This document shows, piece after piece, positions 9,098 through 17,839 of a stretch of DNA of 41,621 bases. Source of the stretch: Candidatus Poseidoniaceae archaeon. GTDB taxonomy: Archaea > Thermoplasmatota > Poseidoniia > Poseidoniales > Poseidoniaceae. Made by a program: the position numbers and the translations under genes. Under the pieces are notes generated by a model. The model was not told where the DNA came from and did no database searches. It worked only from the letters and a program-made list of their open reading frames with translations. The DNA lies in the NCBI GenBank assembly GCA_024958795.1, contig JANXHP010000022.1, positions 1 through 41,621 on the forward strand, read 5' to 3'. How positions within the stretch are numbered: position 1 is the first letter of the stretch; each line of letters begins with the position of its first letter.

Positions 9098-9162
9098 GGG
9101 GTGGTTAGTCGGCGGAATGCAAGTGGGGTAGCCCCCGCAAGACAACACCGAGAGTGACTCCA

Positions 9163-10146
9163 ATGGCGAAGAAAGTTAGTGCAAGAGCACGTGCATCAGC
9201 ACGTAAGCAACGTGACAAGTGGAAGATGAAGCGATGGTACACAATCCGTGCCCCTCGTCATCCATGGGATTTCAGACAAATTGGAGAAACAATCGGTGAG
9301 TCCGATGAACACATTATGGGCCGTGTCTATGAAATGACACTGCAAGAATTCAATGGCGATTTTACTAAGATGCATATCATTCTTAGATTCAGAGTTACTG
9401 AAGTAGTTGGCAGAGATGCATTGACTACTTTCATCGGTCACCATCACCAGACAGATCACACACGCCGTCAAATCCGCCGATACCGTGGTAAGGTTGACGA
9501 TGTTGTTGATGTAGTTTCAACAGATGGTTACTTAGTACGTTTGAAGCCGCTGATCATTACTCAAAAGCGCGTTCAGACATCAGTAAAGCAAGCAATGCGT
9601 TCAAAGGCTGCAGAAGTAATTCGTGCATTTGCCTCCAAGAACACTTTCTCTAAAATCCAAGAATCAATTCTTGGTGGTGAATTAGAAGGAGAAATCCTCA
9701 ACGCAGTAAAGCCGATTTATCCAGTCAAGTCAGTGGCAATTCACAAGAGTCAACTATTGCAAGAGGGTGTTGTCAACGAAAAGGGACCAACCTTAGATGA
9801 CATCCATGCAGATGAAGCACGCCAAGAAGCAGAATTGAAAGCCAAGAAGGCTGCAGCAGTTGCAGCAGCAATGGATGGAGAAGAAGCTGAGGAAGAGGAA
9901 GTCGCTGAAGCACCATCTATTCTTGATGCTGCAGAGGCACTAGAGCCAGCGAGTGAGAAATCCGAAGAAACTGTCGAAGAAGCGCCTGCTGAAGAAGCGC
10001 CTGTTGAAGAAGCGCCTGCTGAAGAAGTTGCGGCAAGCGCCGATTATAGTTCAATGACTGTTGCTGAACTCAAGGAACTCTTGAAGGCTGCAGGAAAACC
10101 AGTTTCTGGAAAGAAGGCAGATTTGATTACTCGTCTAAACGAGTGA
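9163..10146 (+). CDS. rps3ae: 30S ribosomal protein S3Ae (eS1) with acidic linker and C-terminal SAP domain
   Basis: The first ~215 residues are archaeal/eukaryotic eS1 (S3Ae) of the small ribosomal subunit, with the family's 'KWYTI'-like start ('KRWYTIRAP'), 'GRVYEMTLQEFNGDF', 'RRQIRRYRGKVDDV' and 'YPVKSVAIHKSQLL'. Typical archaeal S3Ae is about 200-220 residues; this one has about 110 more: an Ala/Glu-rich linker containing three tandem 15-base repeats, then 'MTVAELKELLKAAGKPVSGKKADLI', a SAP nucleic-acid-binding motif, at the C-terminus. A GTG at 9154 would add three residues; I prefer ATG 9163 because the protein then begins 'MAKKVSARARASARKQRDKW' like family members. The SAP tail is unusual for a ribosomal protein. 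Confidence 0.95.
   Translation: MAKKVSARARASARKQRDKWKMKRWYTIRAPRHPWDFRQIGETIGESDEHIMGRVYEMTLQEFNGDFTKMHIILRFRVTEVVGRDALTTFIGHHHQTDHTRRQIRRYRGKVDDVVDVVSTDGYLVRLKPLIITQKRVQTSVKQAMRSKAAEVIRAFASKNTFSKIQESILGGELEGEILNAVKPIYPVKSVAIHKSQLLQEGVVNEKGPTLDDIHADEARQEAELKAKKAAAVAAAMDGEEAEEEEVAEAPSILDAAEALEPASEKSEETVEEAPAEEAPVEEAPAEEVAASADYSSMTVAELKELLKAAGKPVSGKKADLITRLNE
9976..10020 (+). repeat. Three tandem 15-bp repeats encoding EEAPA/V units
   Basis: The unit GAAGAAGCGCCTGCT is repeated three times (the middle copy ends GTT), with a partial fourth copy after it. It encodes the acidic, Ala/Pro-rich linker between the S3Ae core and the SAP domain and is likely to vary in copy number between strains. Confidence 0.9.
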
Positions 10147-10243
10147 GTATTTTGAGACCCAGTTCTCTTTAATGCCAGCGAAAGCAAGGTCCTGGAAGGT
10201 TTGTAGCCGTAGGTTTGACATTGTAGGACGATAGGCGATTATT

Positions 10244-11035
10244 ATGCAGAGGTTAGCAGTTATAGGTGGAACCGGTCTGATTGAAATGACATTTGACCAA
10301 CAATTGGCCGGTGCAGGATTGACATTAGAACGAAGAGATGACCTTGTTGTTGAAACTAATTGGGGTGATGTTCCGCTAACCTGCTTGAGGCTTAGTAGTG
10401 ATGAAGGAGAAAAGGAGTTAATCTTTTTACAACGCCATCACAATCAAGGAACTGCGAGTAAACCACCACACATGATTGAGCATAGAGCAAATATTAGCGC
10501 TTTGGTTAATAGTGGCTGTGATGCGATAATGGCAGTATGCTCAGTTGGTGCAATCTCAGCCGATTTCCCACCTGGAAAAGTTGCGCTGGCCGACCAATAT
10601 ATTGACTTTACAGGAGTTGCAAGTACTTTCCATCATCAAGATGCAACCTTCACATCTGTTACTGAACCATTTAGCAGAGAATTGAATGACAGGTTGCAGA
10701 CCATTCTATGCGAAGCACAATCATTTTCTGAATCTGAAAGATTGAGATATACATATTGGCTAGCCCATGGTCCGCAATTCGAAACTCGCGCAGAAGTAGA
10801 TGCAATAGAGAAATTGGGTGGCAACATGGTTGGCATGACTATGCCGCGTGAAGCAAAATTATGCAGAGAACTTGAAATTCCATATGCAGCAGTCTGCATT
10901 TCATCAAATTGGGCTGCTGGCAGGGAGCCAGGGGATGATTCAGCAGATCTTTCCCATCTCTCAGTATCTGCAGAAGCTAACAAAAGATTGGCACCAGTGT
11001 GGAGATGTGTCATAGAATTGCTGTCGCAAGGTTGA
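10244..11035 (+). CDS. Purine nucleoside / 5'-methylthioadenosine phosphorylase family protein
   Basis: A 263-residue PNP/MTAP-family enzyme that splits a purine nucleoside with phosphate. Landmarks are 'IGGTGL' (phosphate loop), 'LQRHHNQGTASKPPHMIEHRAN' in two parts corresponding to the family's RHG...PPH..NYRANI segment, 'GPQFETRAE' and 'GMTMPREAKLCRELEIPYA'. In archaea these enzymes recycle methylthioadenosine or methylthioinosine, or salvage inosine and guanosine; the base specificity cannot be decided here. 'RHH' in place of the common 'RHG' is a small deviation. The MazG-like gene follows by 27 bases, which suggests a nucleotide-salvage pair. Confidence 0.9.
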   Translation: MQRLAVIGGTGLIEMTFDQQLAGAGLTLERRDDLVVETNWGDVPLTCLRLSSDEGEKELIFLQRHHNQGTASKPPHMIEHRANISALVNSGCDAIMAVCSVGAISADFPPGKVALADQYIDFTGVASTFHHQDATFTSVTEPFSRELNDRLQTILCEAQSFSESERLRYTYWLAHGPQFETRAEVDAIEKLGGNMVGMTMPREAKLCRELEIPYAAVCISSNWAAGREPGDDSADLSHLSVSAEANKRLAPVWRCVIELLSQG

Positions 11036-11062
11036 TGCCCTGTCCATGATAAGGATTGAGCA

Positions 11063-11431
11063 ATGACTGCAGCAAGTGTTGACAAATGGATGAACCATCA
11101 AGCTATTGATGAGTGGGAAATAATGGTTAAGAAGGTCGCTGCTTTCCACCATAAGCATGATTTTGCAAATAAAAATGGACATGATATGGGCTATCGGATT
11201 GCACTAACCGTTGAAGAACTTGGAGAGTTATCCGCAGCAATTACTAAGGGAAAACCAATTGAAGAATGTGCTGAAGAGATGGCAGACATTTTGATTTTGT
11301 TAATGGGTCATTCTATTGCAATGGATATTGATTTAAAATCTGCATTTGAAAAGAAGTATCAAAGGATAATGAAACGCGAGGCATTAACAGGCCGTCTTGG
11401 CGTAAGAGTTACTGAGTATAAAGGAGACTAG
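11063..11431 (+). CDS. MazG-like nucleoside triphosphate pyrophosphohydrolase
   Basis: This 122-residue all-alpha protein has the MazG-family metal-binding pattern: 'EELGEL' (E-E-x-x-E) and, about 24 residues later, 'EEMADILIL' (E-x-x-D). Such proteins hydrolyse NTPs or dNTPs to monophosphates and clean the nucleotide pool. The single-domain length fits the MazG-like class rather than the two-domain MazG. It lies after the phosphorylase and converges on folA-thyA, so the local theme is nucleotide metabolism. The exact substrate is unknown. Confidence 0.85.
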   Translation: MTAASVDKWMNHQAIDEWEIMVKKVAAFHHKHDFANKNGHDMGYRIALTVEELGELSAAITKGKPIEECAEEMADILILLMGHSIAMDIDLKSAFEKKYQRIMKREALTGRLGVRVTEYKGD

Positions 11432-11450
11432 TGTCACAAGTAAGTATTTG

Positions 11451-11921
11451 TTAACAAATCCAGTGCTGAAAAGTCATTGGGTGTTGGTCCTTTGGACCTG
11501 CGGGATGATGCTTCTCTCCAATCAACACATATCCTAGTTGTGAAATATCAGGTGCATGGGTGTCAGCATCTTCAACTTCAGTATGAATAATTGTTCTATG
11601 TATCTCTTTACAATGGTCAATAAATAATGAATAAATCTCACCACCACCGATAATAATTATTTCCTCATTTTGTGACAATTCTAATACTTGCTCAAAATCC
11701 ATAACTTCAACATCCTGGCGCTGAGTTCTTGACATCACAATATTTCTTCGCTTAGGTAATCCTCCAGATGGCAAACTATCCCATGTTTTTCGACCCATTA
11801 CAACCGTTTTTCGGATTGTAATCCTCTTGAAATGCTGTAAATCAGAAGATTGTTTCCATGGTAAATCTCCATCTTTACCAATAGCTCCTTTTAGGTCACA
11901 AGCATAAATCATTGACAGCAT
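11451..11921 (-). CDS. folA: Dihydrofolate reductase
   Basis: FolA reduces dihydrofolate to tetrahydrofolate with NADPH, regenerating the cofactor that ThyA oxidises. The 156-residue protein has Asp27 in 'GDLPWKQSSDLQHFK' (the catalytic acid, same number as in E. coli), 'VMGRKTWDSLP' and 'IIIGGGEIY' for NADPH binding, and a late 'DADTHAP' segment. It is bacterial in type and starts 9 bases after the thyA stop on the same strand, so the two form a thyA-folA operon. Its 3' end is 19 bases from the convergent MazG-like gene. Confidence 0.96.
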   Translation of the reverse strand: MLSMIYACDLKGAIGKDGDLPWKQSSDLQHFKRITIRKTVVMGRKTWDSLPSGGLPKRRNIVMSRTQRQDVEVMDFEQVLELSQNEEIIIIGGGEIYSLFIDHCKEIHRTIIHTEVEDADTHAPDISQLGYVLIGEKHHPAGPKDQHPMTFQHWIC

Positions 11922-11930
11922 TAGAATCCC

Positions 11931-12725
11931 TCAAATAGCGATTGGAGCTTTGATATGTTCATGGTGCTCATATCCAATTATTTCAATATCATCAAAATCA
12001 AATTGGTCAATTTGCATGATTTGTGGATTCAATTTTAGTTGCGGAAGTTGCAAGGGCTTGCGGCTAACTTGCAAATTTGCTTGTTCAAGATGATTATTGT
12101 ATAGGTGGGCATCTCCAAGAGTGTGAACAAATGTCCCTGCTTCAAGACTACATACTTGGGCCATCATATGGGTTAGAAGTGCGTAGGAAGCGATATTGAA
12201 CGGAACTCCAAGAAATACATCTGCACTTCTTTGATAGAGTTGACAATTTAGTTTTCCATTAGCAACATGGAATTGGAAAAATGCATGGCATGGCATCAAA
12301 GCCATCTCATTTAATTCACCAACATTCCATGCAGATACGATAATCCTCCGTGAATTTGGATTATTCTTTATCATTTCAACCGCTTCTGTAACTTGATCTA
12401 TTACACGTCCATCCTTAGCCTCCCATTTACGCCATTGCTTGCCATAAACAGGTCCCAAGTCGCCATTTTCATCTGCCCATTCATTCCAAATACGTACACC
12501 ATTATCTTGTAAATATTTTACATTGGTGTCCCCCTTAAGAAACCACAACAATTCATAGACAATTGATTTCAGGTGCAGTTTTTTTGTCGTTACCATTGGA
12601 AATCCATCGGATAAATCAAATCTCATTTGATGACCGAATACAGATTTTGTTCCAGTACCAGTGCGGTCACCTTTGTCTTCACCCTTATCGAGGATAGTTT
12701 GGATGAGGTCTAGGTAGGTCTGCAT
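11931..12725 (-). CDS. thyA: Thymidylate synthase (ThyA type)
   Basis: ThyA methylates dUMP to dTMP using methylene-tetrahydrofolate and releases dihydrofolate, which FolA recycles. The protein has 264 residues, the same as E. coli ThyA, with 'DRTGTGT' (phosphate-binding Arg), the nucleophile Cys146 in 'MPCHAFFQ', 'QRSADVFLG' and the ending 'HIKAPIAI'. The close likeness to bacterial ThyA, together with the adjacent bacterial-type folA, points to acquisition from bacteria. Many archaea use the unrelated ThyX instead. It is transcribed toward folA and follows the unknown gene at 12775-13497 by 49 bases. Confidence 0.98.
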   Translation of the reverse strand: MQTYLDLIQTILDKGEDKGDRTGTGTKSVFGHQMRFDLSDGFPMVTTKKLHLKSIVYELLWFLKGDTNVKYLQDNGVRIWNEWADENGDLGPVYGKQWRKWEAKDGRVIDQVTEAVEMIKNNPNSRRIIVSAWNVGELNEMALMPCHAFFQFHVANGKLNCQLYQRSADVFLGVPFNIASYALLTHMMAQVCSLEAGTFVHTLGDAHLYNNHLEQANLQVSRKPLQLPQLKLNPQIMQIDQFDFDDIEIIGYEHHEHIKAPIAI

Positions 12726-12774
12726 ACTATCACCGTTTCAAAGCCAGCATTGACAGCACTTGAGGATTACCGAT

Positions 12775-13497
12775 TCAAATATTTGGAATTGCAATCATTT
12801 TCTCTAAAAAAATACGGTCTGTTTGCTCAAAAGGGTTTTCAATATAATGGGCAATTTGTTCATCACTACAAGCATTAACATAGGGTCTGATTTGATCAAT
12901 AACATGATTCATTGTCCACATAGAACATACATATTTAAGTCGTGCAATTGCAAATATTGAGGCTAAACCATCTTGTGAATTACCATTCTCAATTTCATAT
13001 ATCGCCTGAAGTAACTGTTTCTTGTTTTCTGTATTGAATGCAAGTCTTATTGATTCTGCTTTACATTCAAGTCCTAAGTGATGATCAATTATTTGCTGTT
13101 CAATAGAGACTTTCTCCATTGTTTTTGGAGTTAATTCCATTGGCCACCTTGCTTCACCCAGAAGTAATAAACTGATTAATGGGTCAATGTAGGCTGTGTT
13201 TGAATTATGCGATTCCAAGACACATACCTTACGGCGATTTATTTTCAATATGAAGTGAAAATTATTAATGAAATAACAGTTTTCAATTGTTTGGAAAGGG
13301 TCCAATACTATTTTCAAATCACCAACGCGGCAGTAAACAGTTGGTCTTTTTGCAATTGCATCATTCAGTTTCCATGATTTTGAAGAATCAATTATTTCCT
13401 TGAATAATTTGATTCCCTTTATCTCCGCATCTACTCTTTCCTGTGGTAATTCCTTCGGCAGGGTCAAGGTGCCAATCGCAGTATCTACTTCTCTCAC
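12775..13497 (-). CDS. Protein of unknown function upstream of thyA
   Basis: I do not recognise this 240-residue protein. It starts with GTG and has no signal peptide or obvious membrane segment. The first half looks alpha/beta, with 'PTVYCRVGDLKIVLDPF' followed by a short hydrophobic strand pair; the second half is helical. There is a 'HHLGLECKAESIRLAF' segment, but I see no clear metal or nucleotide motif. It sits between plsC and thyA on the same strand, with gaps of 85 and 49 bases, and may belong to their transcript. Confidence 0.65.
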   Translation of the reverse strand: MREVDTAIGTLTLPKELPQERVDAEIKGIKLFKEIIDSSKSWKLNDAIAKRPTVYCRVGDLKIVLDPFQTIENCYFINNFHFILKINRRKVCVLESHNSNTAYIDPLISLLLLGEARWPMELTPKTMEKVSIEQQIIDHHLGLECKAESIRLAFNTENKKQLLQAIYEIENGNSQDGLASIFAIARLKYVCSMWTMNHVIDQIRPYVNACSDEQIAHYIENPFEQTDRIFLEKMIAIPNI

Positions 13498-13582
13498 GAA
13501 ATATCAATGACTCTAGGATTTATCAAGTATTGAGCCGTGCAAACTTTTTCGAATAAATAATCAAGAAATCTTCCATATTTAC

Positions 13583-14368
13583 TCATGGTGCCCCAAGTGC
13601 TGCAATTGAACCCATCAACTGGTCAGTGAATTTTCGATATAACTTGGATAATGCTGCTCTAATTTCATGGTCTTCACCTTGTGCGATAGCAGATAGTGAC
13701 TGAGAGTTCATATCACCGCCAGCAGGATCTGCTAACCATTGTAGCCAAGTAATTCCTTCACCAGCATGAAAATTCAATCTCTTCCATAAACGTGGAAATT
13801 TGTGGTACTGAGGTTGCATACATTGGCGGGTTCCAATTAGAGCAATAGGAATGACAACAGAATTTGGATAGGATGCAGCTAGTCTGGCAACACCAGTTTT
13901 TCCTGGAAGTAGGAATGGGGACTCTTTACGTTTTGAGCGAGTTCCTTCTGGAAAGATACCTAGTGCTCTGTTGGCGACTAAAATGTCTGCAGCACTAGCC
14001 AATGCATCATTTGCACCTGCTTCTCGTTGAGTTTCAATTTGTCCGGTGGAGTGCATAACTGTACGCAATAATGGATTATTAAAGTGTCCATCTTTTGCAA
14101 GATAGTGAGTTGTTCTTCTTGAACTAGCGATAACTAATATCGGATCAATATGCGAAAGATGATTCGCAGCAAGGATAGTTGCTCCTTTACGAGGGATATT
14201 GTGAGAGCCACGAATGTTCAATCTGAGTAGGGGGCGAAGTATTGGCGGAATTATATATCTCAAAATACTGTAAGTTGGTGTTGCAGGAATTCCTTTTCCG
14301 GTTGGATTTATTATCCAATGCGGACGCAAACTTTCCCATGCCTGTATTAGATGGGAGTCTGGTTGCAT
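13583..14368 (-). CDS. PlsC-type 1-acylglycerol-3-phosphate acyltransferase family protein
   Basis: A 261-residue member of the lysophosphatidate acyltransferase superfamily. Block I is 'NHLSHID' with catalytic His70 and Asp75 (H-x4-D), and block III is 'FPEGTRS' at residues 139-145, which binds the glycerol phosphate. A weakly hydrophobic stretch near residues 33-50 could associate with the membrane. Such enzymes transfer fatty acyl groups, whereas archaeal membranes are built from isoprenoid ethers, so the real substrate in this organism is an open question. GAGG lies about 10 bases before the ATG. It heads the minus-strand block that runs into thyA and folA. Confidence 0.88.
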   Translation of the reverse strand: MQPDSHLIQAWESLRPHWIINPTGKGIPATPTYSILRYIIPPILRPLLRLNIRGSHNIPRKGATILAANHLSHIDPILVIASSRRTTHYLAKDGHFNNPLLRTVMHSTGQIETQREAGANDALASAADILVANRALGIFPEGTRSKRKESPFLLPGKTGVARLAASYPNSVVIPIALIGTRQCMQPQYHKFPRLWKRLNFHAGEGITWLQWLADPAGGDMNSQSLSAIAQGEDHEIRAALSKLYRKFTDQLMGSIAALGAP

Positions 14369-14503
14369 GGAGTTGCCTCATGCTTTTTGCCTTTGAGTGT
14401 TACCTCTCTTTCATAGCCAGCAACCTCATTTGTTACACATAGGCATAATGTTGAGTGCAAATAATGAAGAAGGGACAGCCTGAGCACTGGGTGAGGGAAT
14501 CTC

Positions 14504-15736
14504 ATGACCAAAGGAACGAGACTCCTAACAATTCTTGTTCTTTGCACAATTATTAGTTTAACTTGGATTCCACCTGCATTGGCTGAGCTTGAATGGGAAA
14601 GTGATGGTTGGCTAACCACTTCACTAGCTACTGATAGATTGGAAAATGGTGATGAATTTGGTTGCTACCAAATGCTACATTTATCCTGGAAATTAGATCC
14701 TGGTGCAATGGCAATAGAATGCAGAGATTATATTGAAAATAATATCAATGCAAGTAAATGGGGGCACAATGTAATGTCTACGTATACACCTTCTAGTTTA
14801 TCAATGACGCAGCATGAAATTATTGCCAAGCAAGGACTGGTTGTTCATGGAGATGAAACTGGGTTAGAAGAAAGTGCTTGGCATGATTCACAAGATGTAC
14901 CTATAGACATTTGGGATTGGTATAATCTTGGGCGACGTGGCGGAAGTTTAGAGCAGATAGTTGGTTCAGTAGATACTGTAAAAAATGCAGTTGAGGAGGG
15001 TGGTTTAGTCAATCTATATTGGATTGGTAGAGTAGATGATGCTAGCATTAGATATGACCGTGACATTGCAAATTATCTCAATGATGATGCCGATGCTTGG
15101 TTAACAACTTGGGGAGAGAGTTGGTCGTATTGGACAGTTGATAGATGTTATGAATTTGTTGATGAATTAATCCAACAAGAGAATGAAACAATTCTATATT
15201 TTGAGTCACTACAGACTGAATCATGTAACTCAGTTGCTCCTGAGGCTTGGAATGTTCCAATCACTTGGAAGATTGATACTGATGGAATAGATATTAGCGA
15301 AATCAGAATAATTAACACGGGATTAGAAGACACTAATCTATCAAATATCGCCGGTTCTAAGAATAGTGTTGAGGGATGGTTTCAGGTTAGTGGAGAATAT
15401 CTTCATCTTTCAGTTCTAAATGGTCACAGAGTCGAGATTCATTTCTCTGAACAAACAAATGAGTACGACATTATTGGTCGCTCTCAATTTTGGAATAACC
15501 ATTCAACTGCAGTAACAATTGCATCACATCACACTTCAGACTTATTCCTGTGGTCAAAGGGATTTACTGATTATAGTTCTATAAAATTCACTTGGCTATT
15601 AGAACCAAGACTATCCGATGGTTATACTGCTTGGCTACCAATTGCGGTTATTGCTATCACTTCCTCTACGATTTTAGGAATGTTGTATCTGCTAAAACGA
15701 GAAGGAATTGGTCCGTTGGCTGGAAAAAAGAGTTAG
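14504..15736 (+). CDS. Exported membrane-anchored protein of unknown function
   Basis: The 410-residue protein starts with a signal peptide (basic 'MTKGTRLL', hydrophobic core, 'PPALAE' cleavage-like end near residue 27) and finishes with a transmembrane helix ('LPIAVIAITSSTILGMLYLL') followed by a short basic tail, so it is anchored with most of its mass outside. The ectodomain is rich in Trp, Asp and Asn and contains several Cys that could form disulphides. No enzyme motif is visible. GGTGAGG about 9 bases upstream of the ATG supports the start. It faces away from plsC across a 135-base spacer. Confidence 0.75.
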   Translation: MTKGTRLLTILVLCTIISLTWIPPALAELEWESDGWLTTSLATDRLENGDEFGCYQMLHLSWKLDPGAMAIECRDYIENNINASKWGHNVMSTYTPSSLSMTQHEIIAKQGLVVHGDETGLEESAWHDSQDVPIDIWDWYNLGRRGGSLEQIVGSVDTVKNAVEEGGLVNLYWIGRVDDASIRYDRDIANYLNDDADAWLTTWGESWSYWTVDRCYEFVDELIQQENETILYFESLQTESCNSVAPEAWNVPITWKIDTDGIDISEIRIINTGLEDTNLSNIAGSKNSVEGWFQVSGEYLHLSVLNGHRVEIHFSEQTNEYDIIGRSQFWNNHSTAVTIASHHTSDLFLWSKGFTDYSSIKFTWLLEPRLSDGYTAWLPIAVIAITSSTILGMLYLLKREGIGPLAGKKS

Positions 15737-15810
15737 AGAAAAGGGCAGATTTTGTCTTTCTCAATGCGAAGCCTTGATGCCTAATTGAAGTCGCCAATGA
15801 ATTAGAGGCA

Positions 15811-17199
15811 ATGAATATGGGTGGCGAAGATTTAGTTATCGACCCATGGGGTAGTGCACAATCTACCGATTATAGCAGGATAATTGAACAATTTGGGTTA
15901 TCCTCCATGAATAATATCCAGATGCCATCCCCTTCACGCTTACATCGAAGAGGAATCGTTTTCGCACACCGTGATTTAGACATGATATTAGATGCTCAAA
16001 GATCGGGTGATCCTTTTGGCGTTTTGACCGGATTGATGCCAAGTGGCCAGATGCACATGGGTCATTCAATGGTTATAGATCAAGTAAAATGGTTTCAGCA
16101 AAATGGAGGCGATGTCACCATTGCAGTTGCCGATTTAGAAAGCCAGGCAACTAGAGGAGTTTCACTTGAAAAAGGCCGAGAGACTGCATTGACAGAATAT
16201 ATTGCTAATTATGCTGCACTTGGCTTGGACCCTGAAAAAACGAATGTATACTTCCAATCATCTCGCCCAATCGTTCAAAGAATGGGTTTCCAATTAGGCA
16301 AGAGAACAAACCTAAATGAATTTGAATCAATTTATGGCTTCAATGGTGAAACTAATCTCGCTCATGTACAAGCTCCCTTGGTACAAGTTGGAGATATTTT
16401 GCACCCTCAAACTGAAGAGTATGGTGGATTACGCCCTATTGTTGTACCAGTTGGTGTTGACCAAGACCCACATCTTCGCTTAACTAGAGGCTTGGCTGCA
16501 AAAACCAATTGGTTTAATGTCAAAGATGCGAAACTTGGAATATTGATAGGTCTTTCTGTACAGGAAGAAAATGCAGCGATACTTGGTCAATTACCAAATG
16601 GAAGAATGGATAAAGAGAGATTACAGCAAATCTTTGATGGAATTGTTGGGTGCCTACAACATCTAGGGTTTTCAGATATTATGTCCAGTCCAAAACAGGG
16701 AACTGTGCATGTTCCAAGTGCGACTCAAAAGGATAAAGGGAAGATTCGCATGGCTTTGCTTCAATATGAACGCTCATTAGGTGGAATGGGATTACTTGCT
16801 CCATCTTCAACTTATCATCACTTTGCCGTAGGATTGACAGGCGACAAAATGAGTAGCAGTCAGCCGAAAACAACTCTGTTTTTGAGAGATGAATTGTCCT
16901 CGGTTGAGAAGAAAATAAAGCGGGCATTTTCCGGTGGGCAATCAACAGTGGAAGAGCATAAAAGACTTGGTGGCAATCCTGATATCGATGTCGCATATCA
17001 GTACATGATGTATTTCTTTGAAGACGATGATTCATACTTGGCAGAAATAAATAGTGCATATCGCTCTGGAAAATTATTGGCTGGAGAAATGAAACAATTG
17101 TGCATTGACAGAGCGTTAGCATGGCTCGGCAATCTCCACGAAATGAGAGATCAGACTGCACATTTAGTCAATGACTTCCTTGCAGTTGATGCTAAATGA
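15811..17199 (+). CDS. trpS: Tryptophanyl-tRNA synthetase
   Basis: This class I synthetase charges tRNA-Trp. The 462-residue protein has the archaeal/eukaryotic N-terminal signature 'DPWGSAQSTDYSRII', the HIGH-type motif 'PSGQMHMGHS' near residue 80 and an exact 'KMSSS' near residue 346. 'DQDPHLRLTRGLA' is the expected tRNA/Trp pocket segment. The length and the N-terminal element fit archaeal TrpRS rather than the shorter bacterial enzyme. The next genes are convergent and end 4 bases after its stop. Confidence 0.96.
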   Translation: MNMGGEDLVIDPWGSAQSTDYSRIIEQFGLSSMNNIQMPSPSRLHRRGIVFAHRDLDMILDAQRSGDPFGVLTGLMPSGQMHMGHSMVIDQVKWFQQNGGDVTIAVADLESQATRGVSLEKGRETALTEYIANYAALGLDPEKTNVYFQSSRPIVQRMGFQLGKRTNLNEFESIYGFNGETNLAHVQAPLVQVGDILHPQTEEYGGLRPIVVPVGVDQDPHLRLTRGLAAKTNWFNVKDAKLGILIGLSVQEENAAILGQLPNGRMDKERLQQIFDGIVGCLQHLGFSDIMSSPKQGTVHVPSATQKDKGKIRMALLQYERSLGGMGLLAPSSTYHHFAVGLTGDKMSSSQPKTTLFLRDELSSVEKKIKRAFSGGQSTVEEHKRLGGNPDIDVAYQYMMYFFEDDDSYLAEINSAYRSGKLLAGEMKQLCIDRALAWLGNLHEMRDQTAHLVNDFLAVDAK

Positions 17200-17203
17200 G
17201 CAT

Positions 17204-17839
17204 CTAATCGTTGGACAATACTGGCGGGTCTGGTCCCACAGGAAGTTCCGCCAATTCATCATCACTCAGTTCCCTTTCAGTAGAATCTTCGTGGATGATC
17301 ATAGAATGGCCATTTGGGTCAAGCAACTCTAACGTGACTGGCTGTGATGAATCTTCCTTCAATGATTCAATTGTTTTCAACATATTTTCTAATCTATCAA
17401 TCGCTTCCATCGTTTTCTCAAGTCCTTCATCAATTTCACCAGCAGCATGCTGTAAAGCCTCATTTTGAATATCTCTTAATACAATATTTATCACATCAAC
17501 AAAACGATTCATTACACCTTCAACATTTGATACATAGCCCGTTGAATTGCCTCCTGGATTGACAACTAAATCCAATTCTTCAACCTTTACAGTACACGAA
17601 GAGGAACGAATAACACGGGCTAATAATTTTTGAGGGCTATCAATAATAAGTTTCCATGCACCAGATTTCTTTCCTTCAGCAGGAATAAAGTCTGTTTGCC
17701 TCCATCCACAAGCATTGCAAAGAACGGTAACTTGTGTGTGCTCTCCGAAGTATGGAATCTCATCAATATGAGTCATCATTTCCACTTCACCTTCTATAGA
17801 ACATATTGGGCAAGGGATGTCAACCTTTTGCGTTTGCAT
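17204..17839 (-). CDS. ZPR1-type zinc finger protein
   Basis: This is an archaeal homologue of the eukaryotic ZPR1 family, one domain of 211 residues. A zinc finger 'CPICS' ... 'LCNACGWRQTDF' (C-x2-C-x~30-C-x2-C) is followed by the family's beta-sandwich region ('KLLARVIRSSSCTVKVEELDLVV', given here in overlapping parts, and 'GYVSNVEGVMNRF'). Eukaryotic ZPR1 binds EF-1A and aids its folding; an equivalent role in archaea is plausible but inferred. The start overlaps the stop of the upstream sepF-like gene as TAATG, indicating translational coupling. Confidence 0.9.
   Translation of the reverse strand: MQTQKVDIPCPICSIEGEVEMMTHIDEIPYFGEHTQVTVLCNACGWRQTDFIPAEGKKSGAWKLIIDSPQKLLARVIRSSSCTVKVEELDLVVNPGGNSTGYVSNVEGVMNRFVDVINIVLRDIQNEALQHAAGEIDEGLEKTMEAIDRLENMLKTIESLKEDSSQPVTLELLDPNGHSMIIHEDSTERELSDDELAELPVGPDPPVLSND

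Noticed and set aside
9081-9136. Inverted repeat AGGGGGCT ... AGCCCCC around the rps3ae promoter
   Set aside because: The left arm lies upstream of the predicted transcription start, so the two arms would not be in one RNA; only the local GGGG-TAG-CCCC hairpin was kept.
11931-14368. Possible genomic island (plsC, unknown gene, thyA, folA)
   Set aside because: No integrase, repeats or tRNA boundary flank the block, and base composition looks like that of its surroundings; transfer of individual genes remains possible.
16679-17161. 160-residue open frame opposite trpS
   Set aside because: It lies inside a confident synthetase gene and shows no coding character of its own.
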